A stretch of DNA of 33,404 nt from Lysobacter sp. yr284 (GCF_900107375.1 NZ_FNPT01000034.1:1-33404); one strand, 5' to 3'; counted from the stretch's first letter, positions 8,884 through 17,278 are shown. Notes: generated by a model from the sequence alone, not told the origin. Made by a program: numbers and translations.

Positions 8884-9252
8884 ATGGGCCTGCTCGACAC
8901 CCTGCTCGGCCACGCCGGCACCAAGTCCGCCGACAAGGTCAACGACGACTTCGCCCCGCTGCTCGCGCCCGGCGAGAGCGTCGTGCGCGCCTTCGGCGAG
9001 ATCCGCGACCTGATCGTGTTCACCGACCGCCGCCTGATCCTGGTCGACAAGCAGGGCGTGACCGGGCGCAAGACCGAGTTCCTGAGCCTGCCCTACCGCA
9101 GCATCGTCATGTTCTCGCTGGAGACCGCGGGCCATTTCGACCTGGAAGCCGAACTGCGGCTGTGGGTGTCGGGCCAGCCCAATCCGATCGTGCGCCGCCT
9201 CGGCCGCAACGCCGGCGCGGAAGACATCATCGGGCTGCTGGCGCCGCACTGA
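8884..9252 (+). CDS. Bacterial PH-domain protein
   Basis: A 122-residue cytoplasmic protein with a single pleckstrin-homology-like fold. Visible features are the N-terminal helix [12 protein letters not shown], the segment [29 protein letters not shown] (start shown: LAPGES), where the FTDRRLI strand is the family hallmark, then [12 protein letters not shown] and a C-terminal helix after GRNAGAEDI. Such proteins are widespread, oligomerise, and are of unsettled function. The ATG is preceded by GAAAGGAA, a good ribosome binding site. The gene stands between a REP pair and cca, with 146 bases before cca, so independent transcription is likely. Confidence 0.85.
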   Translation: MGLLDTLLGHAGTKSADKVNDDFAPLLAPGESVVRAFGEIRDLIVFTDRRLILVDKQGVTGRKTEFLSLPYRSIVMFSLETAGHFDLEAELRLWVSGQPNPIVRRLGRNAGAEDIIGLLAPH

Positions 9253-9398
9253 CCGGCGCGGGTCCGCGGTTCGCGAAGGCGGAGCCATCGCCCGAGGCGA
9301 TGCGCGAGACCAACGCATCCGTCGCCCGACCGCTCTCCCGCTGCACGCAACCGCACCGTTGCGTTCGCTATCCCCCGATCCCCATTGCCGAATTCCCC

Positions 9399-10646
9399 AT
9401 GAAGACCTATCTCGTCGGCGGCGCGGTCCGCGACAGCCTGCTCGGCCTGCCGGCGGGCGATCGCGACTACGTCGTCGTCGGCGCAACCCCCGAAGCGATG
9501 CTCGCCGCCGGTTTCAAGGCCGTCGGCAAGGACTTCCCGGTGTTCCTGCACCCCGACACCGGCGAGGAATACGCGCTGGCGCGCACCGAGCGCAAGTCCG
9601 GCCGCGGCTACCGCGGCTTCGTCGTCGACGCCGACCCGTCGGTGAGCCTGGTGGACGACCTGGGCCGGCGCGACTTCACCATCAACGCCATCGCCCGCGA
9701 CGAAAGCGACGGCCGCCTGGTCGATCCCTACGGCGGCGTCGGCGACCTCGAAGCCAAAGTGCTGCGCCACGTCGGCGAGGCCTTCGTCGAGGACCCGCTG
9801 CGGGTGCTGCGCGCGGCGCGCTTCATGGCCCGCTTCGCCGCGCACGGTTTCAGCGTCGCGCCGGAAACGATGGCGCTGATGCGGCGCATGGCCGAATCCG
9901 GCGAACTCACCGACCTCGTGCCCGAGCGTGTGTGGCAGGAAACCCGCCGCGCGCTGGCGAGCGCCGCGCCGTCGGCGTTCCTGCGCACCCTGCACGAGGC
10001 CGGCGCGCTCGCCGTCGTGCTGGCGGAAGTCGAAGCGCTGTACGGCGTGCCGCAGCGGCCCGAATACCATCCCGAAGTCGACACCGGCATCCACACCGAG
10101 ATGGTCGTGGACATGGCCGCGCGGCTCGCCCCCGCCGACGACCTGATCGGCTTCGCCGCGCTGACCCACGACCTGGGCAAGGCGCGCACCCCGGCCGACC
10201 TGCTGCCGCGCCATCACAACCACGAACACAACGGCCTGGAACCGCTCGCCGACCTGTGCGCGCGGCTCAAGGTGCCGACCGAACACCGCCTGCTGGCCGA
10301 GGCGGTGTGCCGCGAACATCTCAACGTCCACCGCCTGGCCGAGATGCGCCCGCGCAGCGTGTACGAACTGATCGCGCGCTGCGACGGCTGGCGCAACCCC
10401 AAGCGCATCGAGCAGATGGCGCTGGTGTGCGAGGCCGACAAGCGCGGCCGATTGGGATTGGAAGACAGCGACTACCCCTCGCGGCAGGCATTGCTCGATG
10501 CGCTGCACGCCGGCCTGAACGTGCGCGCGGGCAATCTGAGCCCGGGCCTCAGCGGCCCGGCGGTCGGCGAAGCGCTGCGGCGGGCGCGGATCGAGGCGAT
10601 CGCCACGGTGCGGCGCGAGGGCGCGCAGGATTCGTCTTCAGCCTGA
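9399..10646 (+). CDS. cca: CCA-adding tRNA nucleotidyltransferase (multifunctional CCA protein)
   Basis: A 415-residue enzyme that builds or repairs the 3' CCA end of tRNAs; E. coli Cca has 412 residues. The class II nucleotidyltransferase head begins [16 protein letters not shown], with GDRDY giving the two catalytic aspartates (D21, D23). [16 protein letters not shown], and RVLRAARF with the following motifs are those of bacterial CCA enzymes. The C-terminal half carries an HD domain (THDLGKA, H257-D258, then HHNHEHNG), which gives the 2',3'-cyclic phosphodiesterase, phosphatase and 2'-nucleotidase activities of the multifunctional type. The start at 9399 directly begins the conserved head; no strong ribosome binding site is seen upstream. 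The gene converges on the effector-immunity cassette. Confidence 0.96.
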   Translation: MKTYLVGGAVRDSLLGLPAGDRDYVVVGATPEAMLAAGFKAVGKDFPVFLHPDTGEEYALARTERKSGRGYRGFVVDADPSVSLVDDLGRRDFTINAIARDESDGRLVDPYGGVGDLEAKVLRHVGEAFVEDPLRVLRAARFMARFAAHGFSVAPETMALMRRMAESGELTDLVPERVWQETRRALASAAPSAFLRTLHEAGALAVVLAEVEALYGVPQRPEYHPEVDTGIHTEMVVDMAARLAPADDLIGFAALTHDLGKARTPADLLPRHHNHEHNGLEPLADLCARLKVPTEHRLLAEAVCREHLNVHRLAEMRPRSVYELIARCDGWRNPKRIEQMALVCEADKRGRLGLEDSDYPSRQALLDALHAGLNVRAGNLSPGLSGPAVGEALRRARIEAIATVRREGAQDSSSA

Positions 10647-10682
10647 ACGTCCATCGCGACCGCATTCGCGGCGCGCGTCGGA

Positions 10683-10793
10683 CTATGCGCCCGGTCGTTG
10701 TCGCGGCGGCGGACCGACCGAGCCCGGCATGCGCGCCGACAGATCGGCAAAGGCCGAGCTCACGCAGCCCAACGCGCCGGCGAACGCCATCAT
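10683..10793 (-). CDS. Possible 36-residue small ORF overlapping the immunity gene stop
   Basis: An ATGATG overlaps the TGA stop of the upstream immunity gene and opens a frame of 36 codons ending in TAG. The peptide starts MMAFAGALGCVSSAFADLSA and ends in a Pro/Arg-rich tail. The overlap would allow translational coupling, but there is no separate ribosome binding site and no recognised family, so this may be chance or a remnant. Confidence 0.2.
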   Translation of the reverse strand: MMAFAGALGCVSSAFADLSARMPGSVGPPPRQRPGA

Positions 10794-11338
10794 CGATCCA
10801 GCGCGATCACTGTGTAACCGGCGGTGGCGGGCAGTTCGTCCGTCGCTTCGCTTTCCTCATCCTGCCCCTTGCCAGCGGCATACCGATAGACCACATAGCG
10901 GGCGTCGGTTTCGCCGCGACCGCCGGTCGGAATCACCACCAGGCTGCCCCGCTCGCCCAGATAGATCCGGGACGGCAGCGCGCGTTCGGCGAAATCGATG
11001 CGCTCGAACGCCGCGGTAGCCGGGTTGTAGCTCAGCACGACGCCGTGCGGATAACCGGCGCCGAATTCGCCGAACAGCAGCATCGCGCGCCGCTTGCGGC
11101 CTACGCAGCTCAACCGCGCGTCCAGCCCGCGCGAGTGCTCGATGTCGCGGATCGCCGGCTGTACGGGCTTGCCGCCGTAGCGCAGGTAGTAGGTCGCCGC
11201 GCCAGACTCGGCATCCTGCGCGGTTACCACGACCGCGCGTTTGTCCCTGGCGTTGCCCAGCTCGCACGAAAACGGCGCCCCGCCCGCGTGCGCCGCGGCC
11301 GACAGCAGAAGCAGCGCAACCATCGGGAAGGTTCTCAT
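10790..11338 (-). CDS. Putative periplasmic immunity protein to the SLT-type effector
   Basis: A 182-residue protein with a clear signal peptide (MRTFPMVALLLLSAAAHAGG) and a mature part that looks beta-rich: repeated strand-like segments such as ATYYLRYGG, AMLLFGEFG, GVVLSYNP, ARYVVYRYAAG and a final GYTVIALDR. Two cysteines (FSCELG and RLSCVG) could form a disulfide. I do not recognise the family. The role is inferred from context: it starts two bases after the stop of a peptidoglycan-cleaving effector that has no signal peptide, in a PAAR-effector-small secreted protein order. An immunity protein against a murein-degrading effector must act in the periplasm, which fits the signal peptide. 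The ribosome binding site (GAAGAAG) lies within the effector's last codons, suggesting coupled expression. Confidence 0.7.
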   Translation of the reverse strand: MRTFPMVALLLLSAAAHAGGAPFSCELGNARDKRAVVVTAQDAESGAATYYLRYGGKPVQPAIRDIEHSRGLDARLSCVGRKRRAMLLFGEFGAGYPHGVVLSYNPATAAFERIDFAERALPSRIYLGERGSLVVIPTGGRGETDARYVVYRYAAGKGQDEESEATDELPATAGYTVIALDR

Positions 11339-11340
11339 CG

Positions 11341-11949
11341 TTATTTCTTCTTCGCTTTCGCGACCATATCCAACAGCACCTGCATCGACTCGGGATTCTT
11401 CTTCAGCAACGCGGCCGCGTCCGAGATCTTTTTGTAATAGACCCCGTTGTCCTTGTCGCGATACTCCTTGTACGCCTCGGCGATGGGATCGGCAGCCTTC
11501 TTCTTTTTCTGCACGTTTATCAGCATCTGCAGATATTCGGTTCCCATCGCGATATTCGTCCCCTCATCGACCATCGCGCTGCTGGCGTGGAACGTGTCGG
11601 CCCGCTTGTACAGTTCCTTCTCCGGAGTGCGCTGGGCCTTCGGCAACGCCAGATCGCGCACCCGATAGATTTCGCGCACGGAGATCTTCAGCAACTGCAT
11701 CAGGCCTTTCGCGGAGCTTCCGGCCTCATTGATCGGATCCCGCGCGAAGCGCGACTCCATGTAGATCTGGCAGATGATGACATCGTCGTCCACATCCGAC
11801 TTGTTGTGGGCCACGACCAGTTTGCGTATCTCGCGCAAACGCGCCGCCGGATCGACCGCGACCTTGACCGGCGCGGTCTGCGCCTTGGGCGTCAGCTTCG
11901 CGCCCTGGGCCTTGAGGATGATGGCCTTCTTGAATTTCGGATAGGTCAC
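11341..11949 (-). CDS. Lysozyme-like (SLT/GH23-type) putative T6SS effector
   Basis: A 202-residue Lys-rich protein without a signal peptide. The central region carries the lytic-transglycosylase pattern: ICQIYMESRFARDPINEAG with the likely catalytic Glu65, then SSAKGLMQLL, and a later helical segment GTNIAMGTEYLQML. The third motif, normally AYNAG, is replaced by EAYKEYRDKDNGVYY, so it is a divergent member. Residues 1-35 are a basic, Lys/Ala-rich tail. It would cut peptidoglycan, yet cannot reach the periplasm by Sec. Directly upstream, overlapping by four bases (GTGA), is a PAAR spike protein, and downstream a secreted candidate immunity protein. This arrangement points to a cargo effector delivered by a type VI secretion system. 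The start is GTG. GC content looks lower than in the neighbouring genes, suggesting horizontal gain. Confidence 0.78.
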   Translation of the reverse strand: MTYPKFKKAIILKAQGAKLTPKAQTAPVKVAVDPAARLREIRKLVVAHNKSDVDDDVIICQIYMESRFARDPINEAGSSAKGLMQLLKISVREIYRVRDLALPKAQRTPEKELYKRADTFHASSAMVDEGTNIAMGTEYLQMLINVQKKKKAADPIAEAYKEYRDKDNGVYYKKISDAAALLKKNPESMQVLLDMVAKAKKK

Positions 11950-12518
11950 GACCAGTCGTCCCAGTTGGCGTCCAGGCTCGGCGGCTCCGGCTCCAACACG
12001 CTCAGCGTGGCCAGTTCCGCCTCTTGGCTGCTGATCTTGCGCGTTTTCCCTTCCGCGTCGGTCCGGCCCTCGATCTTCTTCCCCGAGGGCAGCTCGATCA
12101 GGTAGGGCCAGTCCTTGAGCGGCTCGCCGCCGGCTTCTTCGACGAGCAGGAAATGCTGATCGTAGTCGTGCCCGGCGGCTTCCTGTTCGTCCCCCGGGGC
12201 CGCTGCGGCTGCGGCTTCAGCAGCGGCCGCAGACGCCGCAGCGCCCGCCCCGCCGCTGGCGATATGCACATGCGCCTGCTGCACCGCCACCAGGCTGCAC
12301 GTGCACGCCAGGCCGTCGCCATGCCGGGCGACCGGCTGGCCGTCGACGATCATGGTGGAGTCGCCGCTGACGATCACGGTCGGGCCGTGGCGCAGGCACA
12401 CGACGCTGTCGCCGATGCGGGCGACCGGTTTTCCGTCGATATCGGTGAAAGGCGATCCGGACACGACGCTGCCGCCGCCGGTGGTGGTGTCGCCCACCAC
12501 GATCCATATCCTGCCCAT
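11946..12518 (-). CDS. PAAR-domain spike protein with C-terminal effector-adaptor-like domain
   Basis: A 190-residue protein. Residues 1-86 form a PAAR domain: GDTTTGGG, GKPVARIGDSVVC, HGPTVIVSGD, DGQPVARHGD and ACTCSLVA give the repeated beta turns and the His/Cys positions typical of the cone that caps VgrG. A poly-Ala linker follows (88-108). Residues ~120-175 (HFLLVEEAGGEPLKDWPYLI, then GRTDAEGKTRKI) have the pattern of a small beta-sandwich, transthyretin-like domain that in several VgrG and PAAR proteins serves to bind cargo effectors. No signal peptide is present. Upstream is AAGGAC before the ATG; downstream the muramidase-like gene overlaps by four bases. No other T6SS structural gene lies in the window, so this is an orphan cargo cassette. 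Confidence 0.88.
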   Translation of the reverse strand: MGRIWIVVGDTTTGGGSVVSGSPFTDIDGKPVARIGDSVVCLRHGPTVIVSGDSTMIVDGQPVARHGDGLACTCSLVAVQQAHVHIASGGAGAAASAAAAEAAAAAAPGDEQEAAGHDYDQHFLLVEEAGGEPLKDWPYLIELPSGKKIEGRTDAEGKTRKISSQEAELATLSVLEPEPPSLDANWDDWS

Positions 12519-12547
12519 GACAGTCCTTGTCGCTACGCTGGTAGGCC

Positions 12548-12576
12548 AGTCTTCTCCCGACCGGCAGCGGCGTCAA
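12548..12576 (-). promoter_or_regulatory. Weak candidate promoter of the PAAR cassette
   Basis: On the minus strand TTGACG (12571-12576) and AAGACT (12548-12553) are separated by 17 bases, about 30 bases upstream of the PAAR start. The -10 match is poor. It lies after the terminator of the preceding receptor gene, where a promoter for the cassette is expected. Confidence 0.35.
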
Positions 12577-12627
12577 GCCGGGGCCGTCCCGGTTCGGCCG
12601 ACGGTTGCGGCCGCCGACCGCGCCGCG

Positions 12628-12657
12628 AACGCCGCCCGGCCTAGGCTGGGCGGCGTT
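12628..12657 (-). terminator. Hairpin terminator of the second TonB receptor
   Basis: Stem AACGCCGCCC (12628-12637) pairs with GGGCGGCGTT (12648-12657) around a loop that itself contains the palindrome GCCTAGGC. It sits 21 bases beyond the receptor stop and separates that gene from the PAAR cassette on the same strand. There is little U-tract. Confidence 0.65.
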
Positions 12658-12678
12658 TCGCACGTCGTGCTGAGACGT

Positions 12679-15174
12679 TTAGAAGCGGTAGTCCAGGCGC
12701 GCGTAATAGCTGCCGCCGTTCATGCCGAACGGCAGGGTTTCCCAGCCGTACTTGAAGCCCATTTCGGGGAACGGCGCGCCGCGGACCCGATCCCACTTGT
12801 CCGGGTAGGTGTCGAACAGGTTGTTGCCGCCCACGGTCAGCGCCAGCTGCTCGCTGAACCGGTAGCGCACCGACAGGTCGGCCAGCCACTTGCCGCTCCA
12901 GGTCTGCTTGATGCCGGGGGTGAAGCCTTCGCCGGTGACCGGGCCGTAGTAGTTGGCGCGCGCGGTCAGTTCCCACGGGCCGGTCTCGTACACGCCCTGC
13001 AGCACGTGGTGCTGGCGCGGCTGGCCCTTCTCGATCAGGGTCACCTGGGTGTCGTCGAACAGCACGCTCGGCGGCAGGATCGCCGACTGCGAGCGGCGGT
13101 CCTTGACCTCGGTCTTGTTGAAGTGCACCAGCGCGGTCAGGTTGAGCTTGGCGCCGCTGGCGAACTCGGTGTTGTGGTTGGCGACCAGGTCCACGCCGGT
13201 GGTGCGGGTGTCGATGGCGTTGGTGAAGAACAACACCTGGCCGACGCCGATCGGGTCGAGGATCGCGCGGATCGGGCAGTTGCCGTTGCCCGGCGCGCAC
13301 GGCTGGCCGTTGCTGCCGACCGATTCGGGCTGGATGTTGCTGGAGAAGATGATGCGGTCGTCGATGTCGATGCGGAACACGTCCATCGTCAGCGAGAAGC
13401 GCTCGCTGGGCTTGAGCACGAAGCCGACCGAGCCGCTCTTGGAGGTTTCCTCCTTCAGCGGCTCGATCCCGAACGCGCGCGTCACCGCGCTGTCCTGGCG
13501 CGCGGTCAGGGTGTCGGTGAGTTCGCCGGCGGCGTTGAGGTTGGTCGAGCGCTGGCTGTAGAACAGCTGCTGCACGCCCGGCGCGCGGAAGCCTGTGGAG
13601 ACCGTGCCGCGCAGCGCGAACTGCTCGCTGGCGTCGAAGCGCGCCGACAGCTTGCCGGTGGTGGTCTGGCCGAAGTCGGAATAGTCCTCGTAGCGCACCG
13701 CGGCGCCGAGCAGGAAGCGGTCGCTGAGGTTGGTTTCCAGGTCGAGGTAGGCGGCGTAGTTGTGGCGGCCGTCGTCGACCGCCTCGTTCGGCGAGAAGCC
13801 CGGGAAGCCCTGCATGCCCGGCTGCGCGGTCTCGCCGGCCTGGCCGACGATGTTGATCGCGCGGTTGTTGGTGCGGCCGTAGGTGTAGGTCACCGGCGCG
13901 CCGGCGCGGATCTGGTACTCGTCCTTGCGGTATTCCACGCCGGTGCCCAGGTACAGCGGGCGGTCGTTGAAGCCCTTGAGCGTGCCGCGGAAATCCAGGT
14001 TGAACGTGGTCTGGTCGAACTGCAGCGTGCCGGTGTCGGCGCTGGTCGGCGACTCGGCGTAGATGCCGCCGCCGGGCTTGGGCTCGTACCACCAGCTGAC
14101 GTTGACCGAATCGGCTTCCTCGAAGCCGAACTTGCTGCGGCCGCGGTTGACCGACACGTCCCAGTCCCAGTTGTCGTTGATCGGCGCCTTGTAGCCGACC
14201 GCGAGCGAGGTGTCGTCGACCTTGGTGCGGATGTTGGGCAGGAAGCCGTCTGGGTACAGCGCCGGCACCGTGCGGTTGTCGCCGGGGCTGCGGAAGAAGC
14301 CGTAGGAATCGCCCTTGCGCTTGGACAGGCCGCCGAACCAGTACAGCTCGCCGCGGCCGACCGGCAGGCCGCCGTTGAACCAGAAATACGCGTCGGTGGC
14401 GTCGGCGTCGCCCAGGCGCTGGGTCACCCGCGGCGGGCTCACGCGCAGGCTGTCCGGGCCGGCGCGGTTGGTCGCGCTGCGGTCGCGGTATTCGAACGAC
14501 ATATTGAGGAAGCCGTCCTCGCCGAGCTTGACCCCGGTGTTGACCGAGGCCGAGTAGTTCTCGCCGTCGCCGGCGTAGTTCTGGCCGGCCTGCAGCGACA
14601 GCTGGGTTTCGCTGGTCTGCTTCTTCAAGATGATGTTGATCACGCCGGAGATCGCGTCCGAGCCGTACTGCGCGGCGGCGCCGTCGCGCAGCACTTCGAT
14701 GCGCTCGATCGCCGACAGCGGGATCGCGTTGATGTCGGTGCCGGCCGAACCGCGGCCGATGGTCTGCTGCACGTTGACCAGCGCCTGCTGGTGACGGCGC
14801 TTGCCGTTGACCAGCACCAGCACCTGGTCGGGGCCGAGCGAGCGCAGCGTCGCCGGACGCAGGATGTCGGTGCCGTCGCTGACGAAGGTGCGCGAGAAAT
14901 TGAACGAGGGCTCCAGCATCTGCAGGATCTGGCCCACCTCGGTGGCGCCGGTCGCGGTCAGCTCTTCCTTGCCGATCACGTCCACCGGCGCCGCGGTGTC
15001 TTCGGCGGCGCGGCCGCGCGCGCGCGAACCGGTCACCTGCACCGCATCGAGCGTGGTCGCCTCGCGCGCGCCCGACGCGGGCGCTTGCGCAAATGCGGCG
15101 GGAACGAAGGCGGTCGCGGCCATGGCGGCGGCTACGGCCAGCGCCAGTCGGTGGCGATGCGGGGTCGAAGACAT
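12679..15174 (-). CDS. TonB-dependent outer-membrane receptor
   Basis: An 831-residue receptor, distinct from the one at 1495-4410. The signal peptide (HRLALAVAAAMAATAFVPAAFAQ) is followed by a TonB-box-like LDAVQVTGSR. The plug shows LRSLGPDQVLVLVNGKRRH, IPLSAIERIEVLRDGAAAQYG and DAISGVINIILKK, the signature of the iron-complex/vitamin B12 receptor superfamily. The barrel ends ARLDYRF with the terminal Phe. NGKRRHQQALVNV and the general plug sequence resemble receptors that are abundant in Xanthomonadales; the substrate cannot be told. The start at 15174 (MSSTPHRH) is preferred over an ATG 18 codons upstream because AAGGAAC lies at the right distance and the signal peptide then has normal length. 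A terminator follows the stop. Confidence 0.93.
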   Translation of the reverse strand: MSSTPHRHRLALAVAAAMAATAFVPAAFAQAPASGAREATTLDAVQVTGSRARGRAAEDTAAPVDVIGKEELTATGATEVGQILQMLEPSFNFSRTFVSDGTDILRPATLRSLGPDQVLVLVNGKRRHQQALVNVQQTIGRGSAGTDINAIPLSAIERIEVLRDGAAAQYGSDAISGVINIILKKQTSETQLSLQAGQNYAGDGENYSASVNTGVKLGEDGFLNMSFEYRDRSATNRAGPDSLRVSPPRVTQRLGDADATDAYFWFNGGLPVGRGELYWFGGLSKRKGDSYGFFRSPGDNRTVPALYPDGFLPNIRTKVDDTSLAVGYKAPINDNWDWDVSVNRGRSKFGFEEADSVNVSWWYEPKPGGGIYAESPTSADTGTLQFDQTTFNLDFRGTLKGFNDRPLYLGTGVEYRKDEYQIRAGAPVTYTYGRTNNRAINIVGQAGETAQPGMQGFPGFSPNEAVDDGRHNYAAYLDLETNLSDRFLLGAAVRYEDYSDFGQTTTGKLSARFDASEQFALRGTVSTGFRAPGVQQLFYSQRSTNLNAAGELTDTLTARQDSAVTRAFGIEPLKEETSKSGSVGFVLKPSERFSLTMDVFRIDIDDRIIFSSNIQPESVGSNGQPCAPGNGNCPIRAILDPIGVGQVLFFTNAIDTRTTGVDLVANHNTEFASGAKLNLTALVHFNKTEVKDRRSQSAILPPSVLFDDTQVTLIEKGQPRQHHVLQGVYETGPWELTARANYYGPVTGEGFTPGIKQTWSGKWLADLSVRYRFSEQLALTVGGNNLFDTYPDKWDRVRGAPFPEMGFKYGWETLPFGMNGGSYYARLDYRF

Positions 15175-15528
15175 GAGTCGGTTCCTTGCGAAGGTGACGG
15201 GCGCCCGTGGCCCGCGCTGGAGCCTCACGGGTTCTTAACCTTTTCGCAATACGCCGCGTGACTGTGCCGACTTTGCCTTTGTGACGGCTTTCCTGATACG
15301 ACGAACGGGCTAATGCAGCGTTCAGACCTGAATGCGTTCGGCGTCACCGAATCGCACACGCAACCTCACTCGCGCGTGCCGGGACCGCGAGGCATCGATG
15401 CGCGGATGAATTCGATGAAGCGCAGCCAGCGCACGCGAAGTGCGCATGTCGCCTCGGCGTTGCCGCCATCGGCCGCGATGCGCGCGCGACAGTCCCGATG
15501 CGCGCCGCGGATGTCGGCGCCCGACGCC
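15175..15528. other. Gene-free stretch between the TonB receptor and vanZ-like gene
   Basis: This 354-bp region separates two minus-strand genes. Its left part (15230-15310) is relatively AT-richer, with GTTCTTAACCTTTTCGCAAT, and probably holds the receptor promoter. The right part has several overlapping frames on both strands, but none has a recognisable domain or ribosome binding site. No terminator hairpin with a U-tract was found for the vanZ-like gene. Confidence 0.4.
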
Positions 15529-15939
15529 TCAGCGCCGCGCCAACTTGCGGTCCAACCGCTGCAGCCACAGCGCGATCGGCGTGCGCGACAGCCACAGCCC
15601 GGCCAGCGCGCCCAGGCCGTTGGCCAGGGCATCGGCGGCGTCGCCGCTGCGCGAATCGGTGAGGGTGGCCTGGGCGAACTCCAGCGCGATGCCGAGCGCG
15701 ATCAATCCCGCCGCGGCCAGCGCCTGCGCGCGCACCCTTGCGAACAGCATGCCGGCGTACAGCGACAGCAGCAGGTAGGCGGTGAAGTGCTCGACTTTGT
15801 CGAAGGCATCGAACGGCGCCGGCGGCAGGTCCTGGGCCGGCATCAGGCAAGTCGCGACGACTGCGGCGATCATCGCCAGCCACAGCGCGATCCACAGCGC
15901 CGGGCGGCGGAACTCGCGCAGGTTCCCGGCCGCGCTCAC
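15529..15939 (-). CDS. VanZ-like small membrane protein
   Basis: A 136-residue protein with four hydrophobic segments. Diagnostic are FDAFDKVEHFTAYLLLSLYAG (first part: DKVEHFTAY), with the Lys-x-x-His-x-x-x-Tyr pattern on a membrane segment, and ALEFAQ followed by SGDAADALANGLGALAG, both hallmarks of VanZ-like proteins. The family's biochemical role is unsettled; the founding member affects teicoplanin resistance. The GTG start overlaps the TGA stop of the upstream methyltransferase gene (GTGA), so the two are translationally coupled. Upstream in-frame extension would lie within that gene and is rejected. The C-terminus is basic (WLQRLDRKLARR). Confidence 0.82.
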   Translation of the reverse strand: MSAAGNLREFRRPALWIALWLAMIAAVVATCLMPAQDLPPAPFDAFDKVEHFTAYLLLSLYAGMLFARVRAQALAAAGLIALGIALEFAQATLTDSRSGDAADALANGLGALAGLWLSRTPIALWLQRLDRKLARR

Positions 15940-17120
15940 AAGCGGTGGCTCAGGTCGCCGACCATGAACGCCACGCCCAGTTCCACGTCCTTCTGCAGGC
16001 CCATGACCTGGAAGCGCTCGCCCATCTCGCTGGGCAAGGTCAGCTTCTTCACCTCGTTGAGGCGGCGCTGTTTCTCGACCGGATCGGCGATCGCCTCGAT
16101 CCGCTTGAGCACGCCGTCCAGGCCGTTGCCGAGCAGGAAGCTGGCTTGCGAGCAGTAACCGGCGAGGTCGAAACCGGCGGCGACGCCGGCTTCGGCCAGC
16201 GCGGTGAAATCGACCGACGCGGTGATGTCCTGCAGGCCCGGCCACAGCAACGGCTCGGCGTGCACGCGATGGCGGTAGTAGGCGCGCAAGGTGCCGTCGT
16301 CGCGCTCGGGCGCGTAGAACTCGCCGCGCGCATAACCGTAGTCGACGAACAGCAGCGCGCCGCGGCGCAGGCCGCCGGACACGGCTTGGATCCAGTACGG
16401 CAGCTGCGGCAGCACTTCGGAGCGGTAGCCGTCGGCGAAGCGCCGCTCCAGCCCGCGCTCGACATGGCTCACCGCGTTGGCGAGGAAACTGTCGGCCGGG
16501 CGCAGCTCGCGGGCGAAGCGCTCGCCGTCGCTGGTCACGTGCTCCTCAAGGACTTCGCTGTCGCGGATGCCGAAGCGCGGGGTCGGCAGCGCGTCGATCA
16601 CCTCGTTGGCGAACACCACCCCGTCCCACTCGTCGCCGAACGGGCCGTCGAGCCATTCCACCAGTTCGAACAGCGGCGAGGCCAGCCGCTGCATCAGCCG
16701 TTCGCGCTGGCGCTCGCGCAGCTGCGCGCTGGGTTCGAGGATGGCGTAGCGGTCGGGCAGCGCGTCCAGTTCGAGCAGGCGCTTGAGCGCGACTTCGGCG
16801 AACGCGCCGGTGCCGCCGCCGAGTTCGAGCAGGCGCGCCTGCGGGCCGATCTGCTGCAGCGCCGGCGCCAGCGCCTGGGCCGTGCACGCGGCGAAGATCG
16901 GCCCCAGTTCCGGCGCGGTGACGAAGTCGCCTTCGCTGCCGAACTTGCTGGCGCCGGCGCTGTAGTAGCCCAGGCCCGGCGCGTACAGCGCCAGCTCCAT
17001 GAAGCGCGAGAACGCGATCGCGCCGCCGGCGGCGGCGATCTGTTCGTGGATCAGGCGGGACAGGCGCGCGCTGTGGGCGAGCGCGTCGGAATCGGGGAGC
17101 GGCAGGTCGAGAGCGGTCAC
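15936..17120 (-). CDS. MidA/NDUFAF7-type SAM-dependent methyltransferase (DUF185, COG1565)
   Basis: A 394-residue class I methyltransferase. The N-terminal FSRFMELALYAPGLGYYSAG and GDFVTAPELGPIFA are the hallmarks of this family. The SAM site follows as ARLLELGGGTGAFA, and VVFANEVIDALPTPRF is the characteristic post-motif segment; GALLFVDYGYARGEFY occurs in the C-terminal half. The mitochondrial homologue methylates an arginine of a complex I subunit; the bacterial substrate is not established. The start is taken at GTG 17120 (VTALDLPLPDSD), which gives the family's usual length; the longer frame to 17240 has a low-complexity Arg/Ala/Pro lead. The ribosome binding site is poor, and TATCCT (minus strand, 17148-17153) could be a -10 box. 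The gene is coupled to the vanZ-like gene. Confidence 0.9.
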   Translation of the reverse strand: MTALDLPLPDSDALAHSARLSRLIHEQIAAAGGAIAFSRFMELALYAPGLGYYSAGASKFGSEGDFVTAPELGPIFAACTAQALAPALQQIGPQARLLELGGGTGAFAEVALKRLLELDALPDRYAILEPSAQLRERQRERLMQRLASPLFELVEWLDGPFGDEWDGVVFANEVIDALPTPRFGIRDSEVLEEHVTSDGERFARELRPADSFLANAVSHVERGLERRFADGYRSEVLPQLPYWIQAVSGGLRRGALLFVDYGYARGEFYAPERDDGTLRAYYRHRVHAEPLLWPGLQDITASVDFTALAEAGVAAGFDLAGYCSQASFLLGNGLDGVLKRIEAIADPVEKQRRLNEVKKLTLPSEMGERFQVMGLQKDVELGVAFMVGDLSHRL

Positions 17121-17278
17121 GGGCGCGGCGGGTCGAAGCGGGCGCTCAGGATAAAGCAGCGCGGGTGTGCGGACCCGGGCGGCGCGCTGCGTCGGCGCCT
17201 GCCATGCCGCGCGCGGGGCCGTCCGCGCGGCAGCCGGCATAATCGCCGCGACGCCCCGCGCACCGAAGGACCGCCGCC

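Noticed and set aside
12301-15261. A 986-codon plus-strand frame opposite the PAAR gene and the second TonB receptor
   Set aside because: Same reason: repetitive Val/Ala/Gly/Asp composition, no motif, and the opposite strand has clear receptor motifs.
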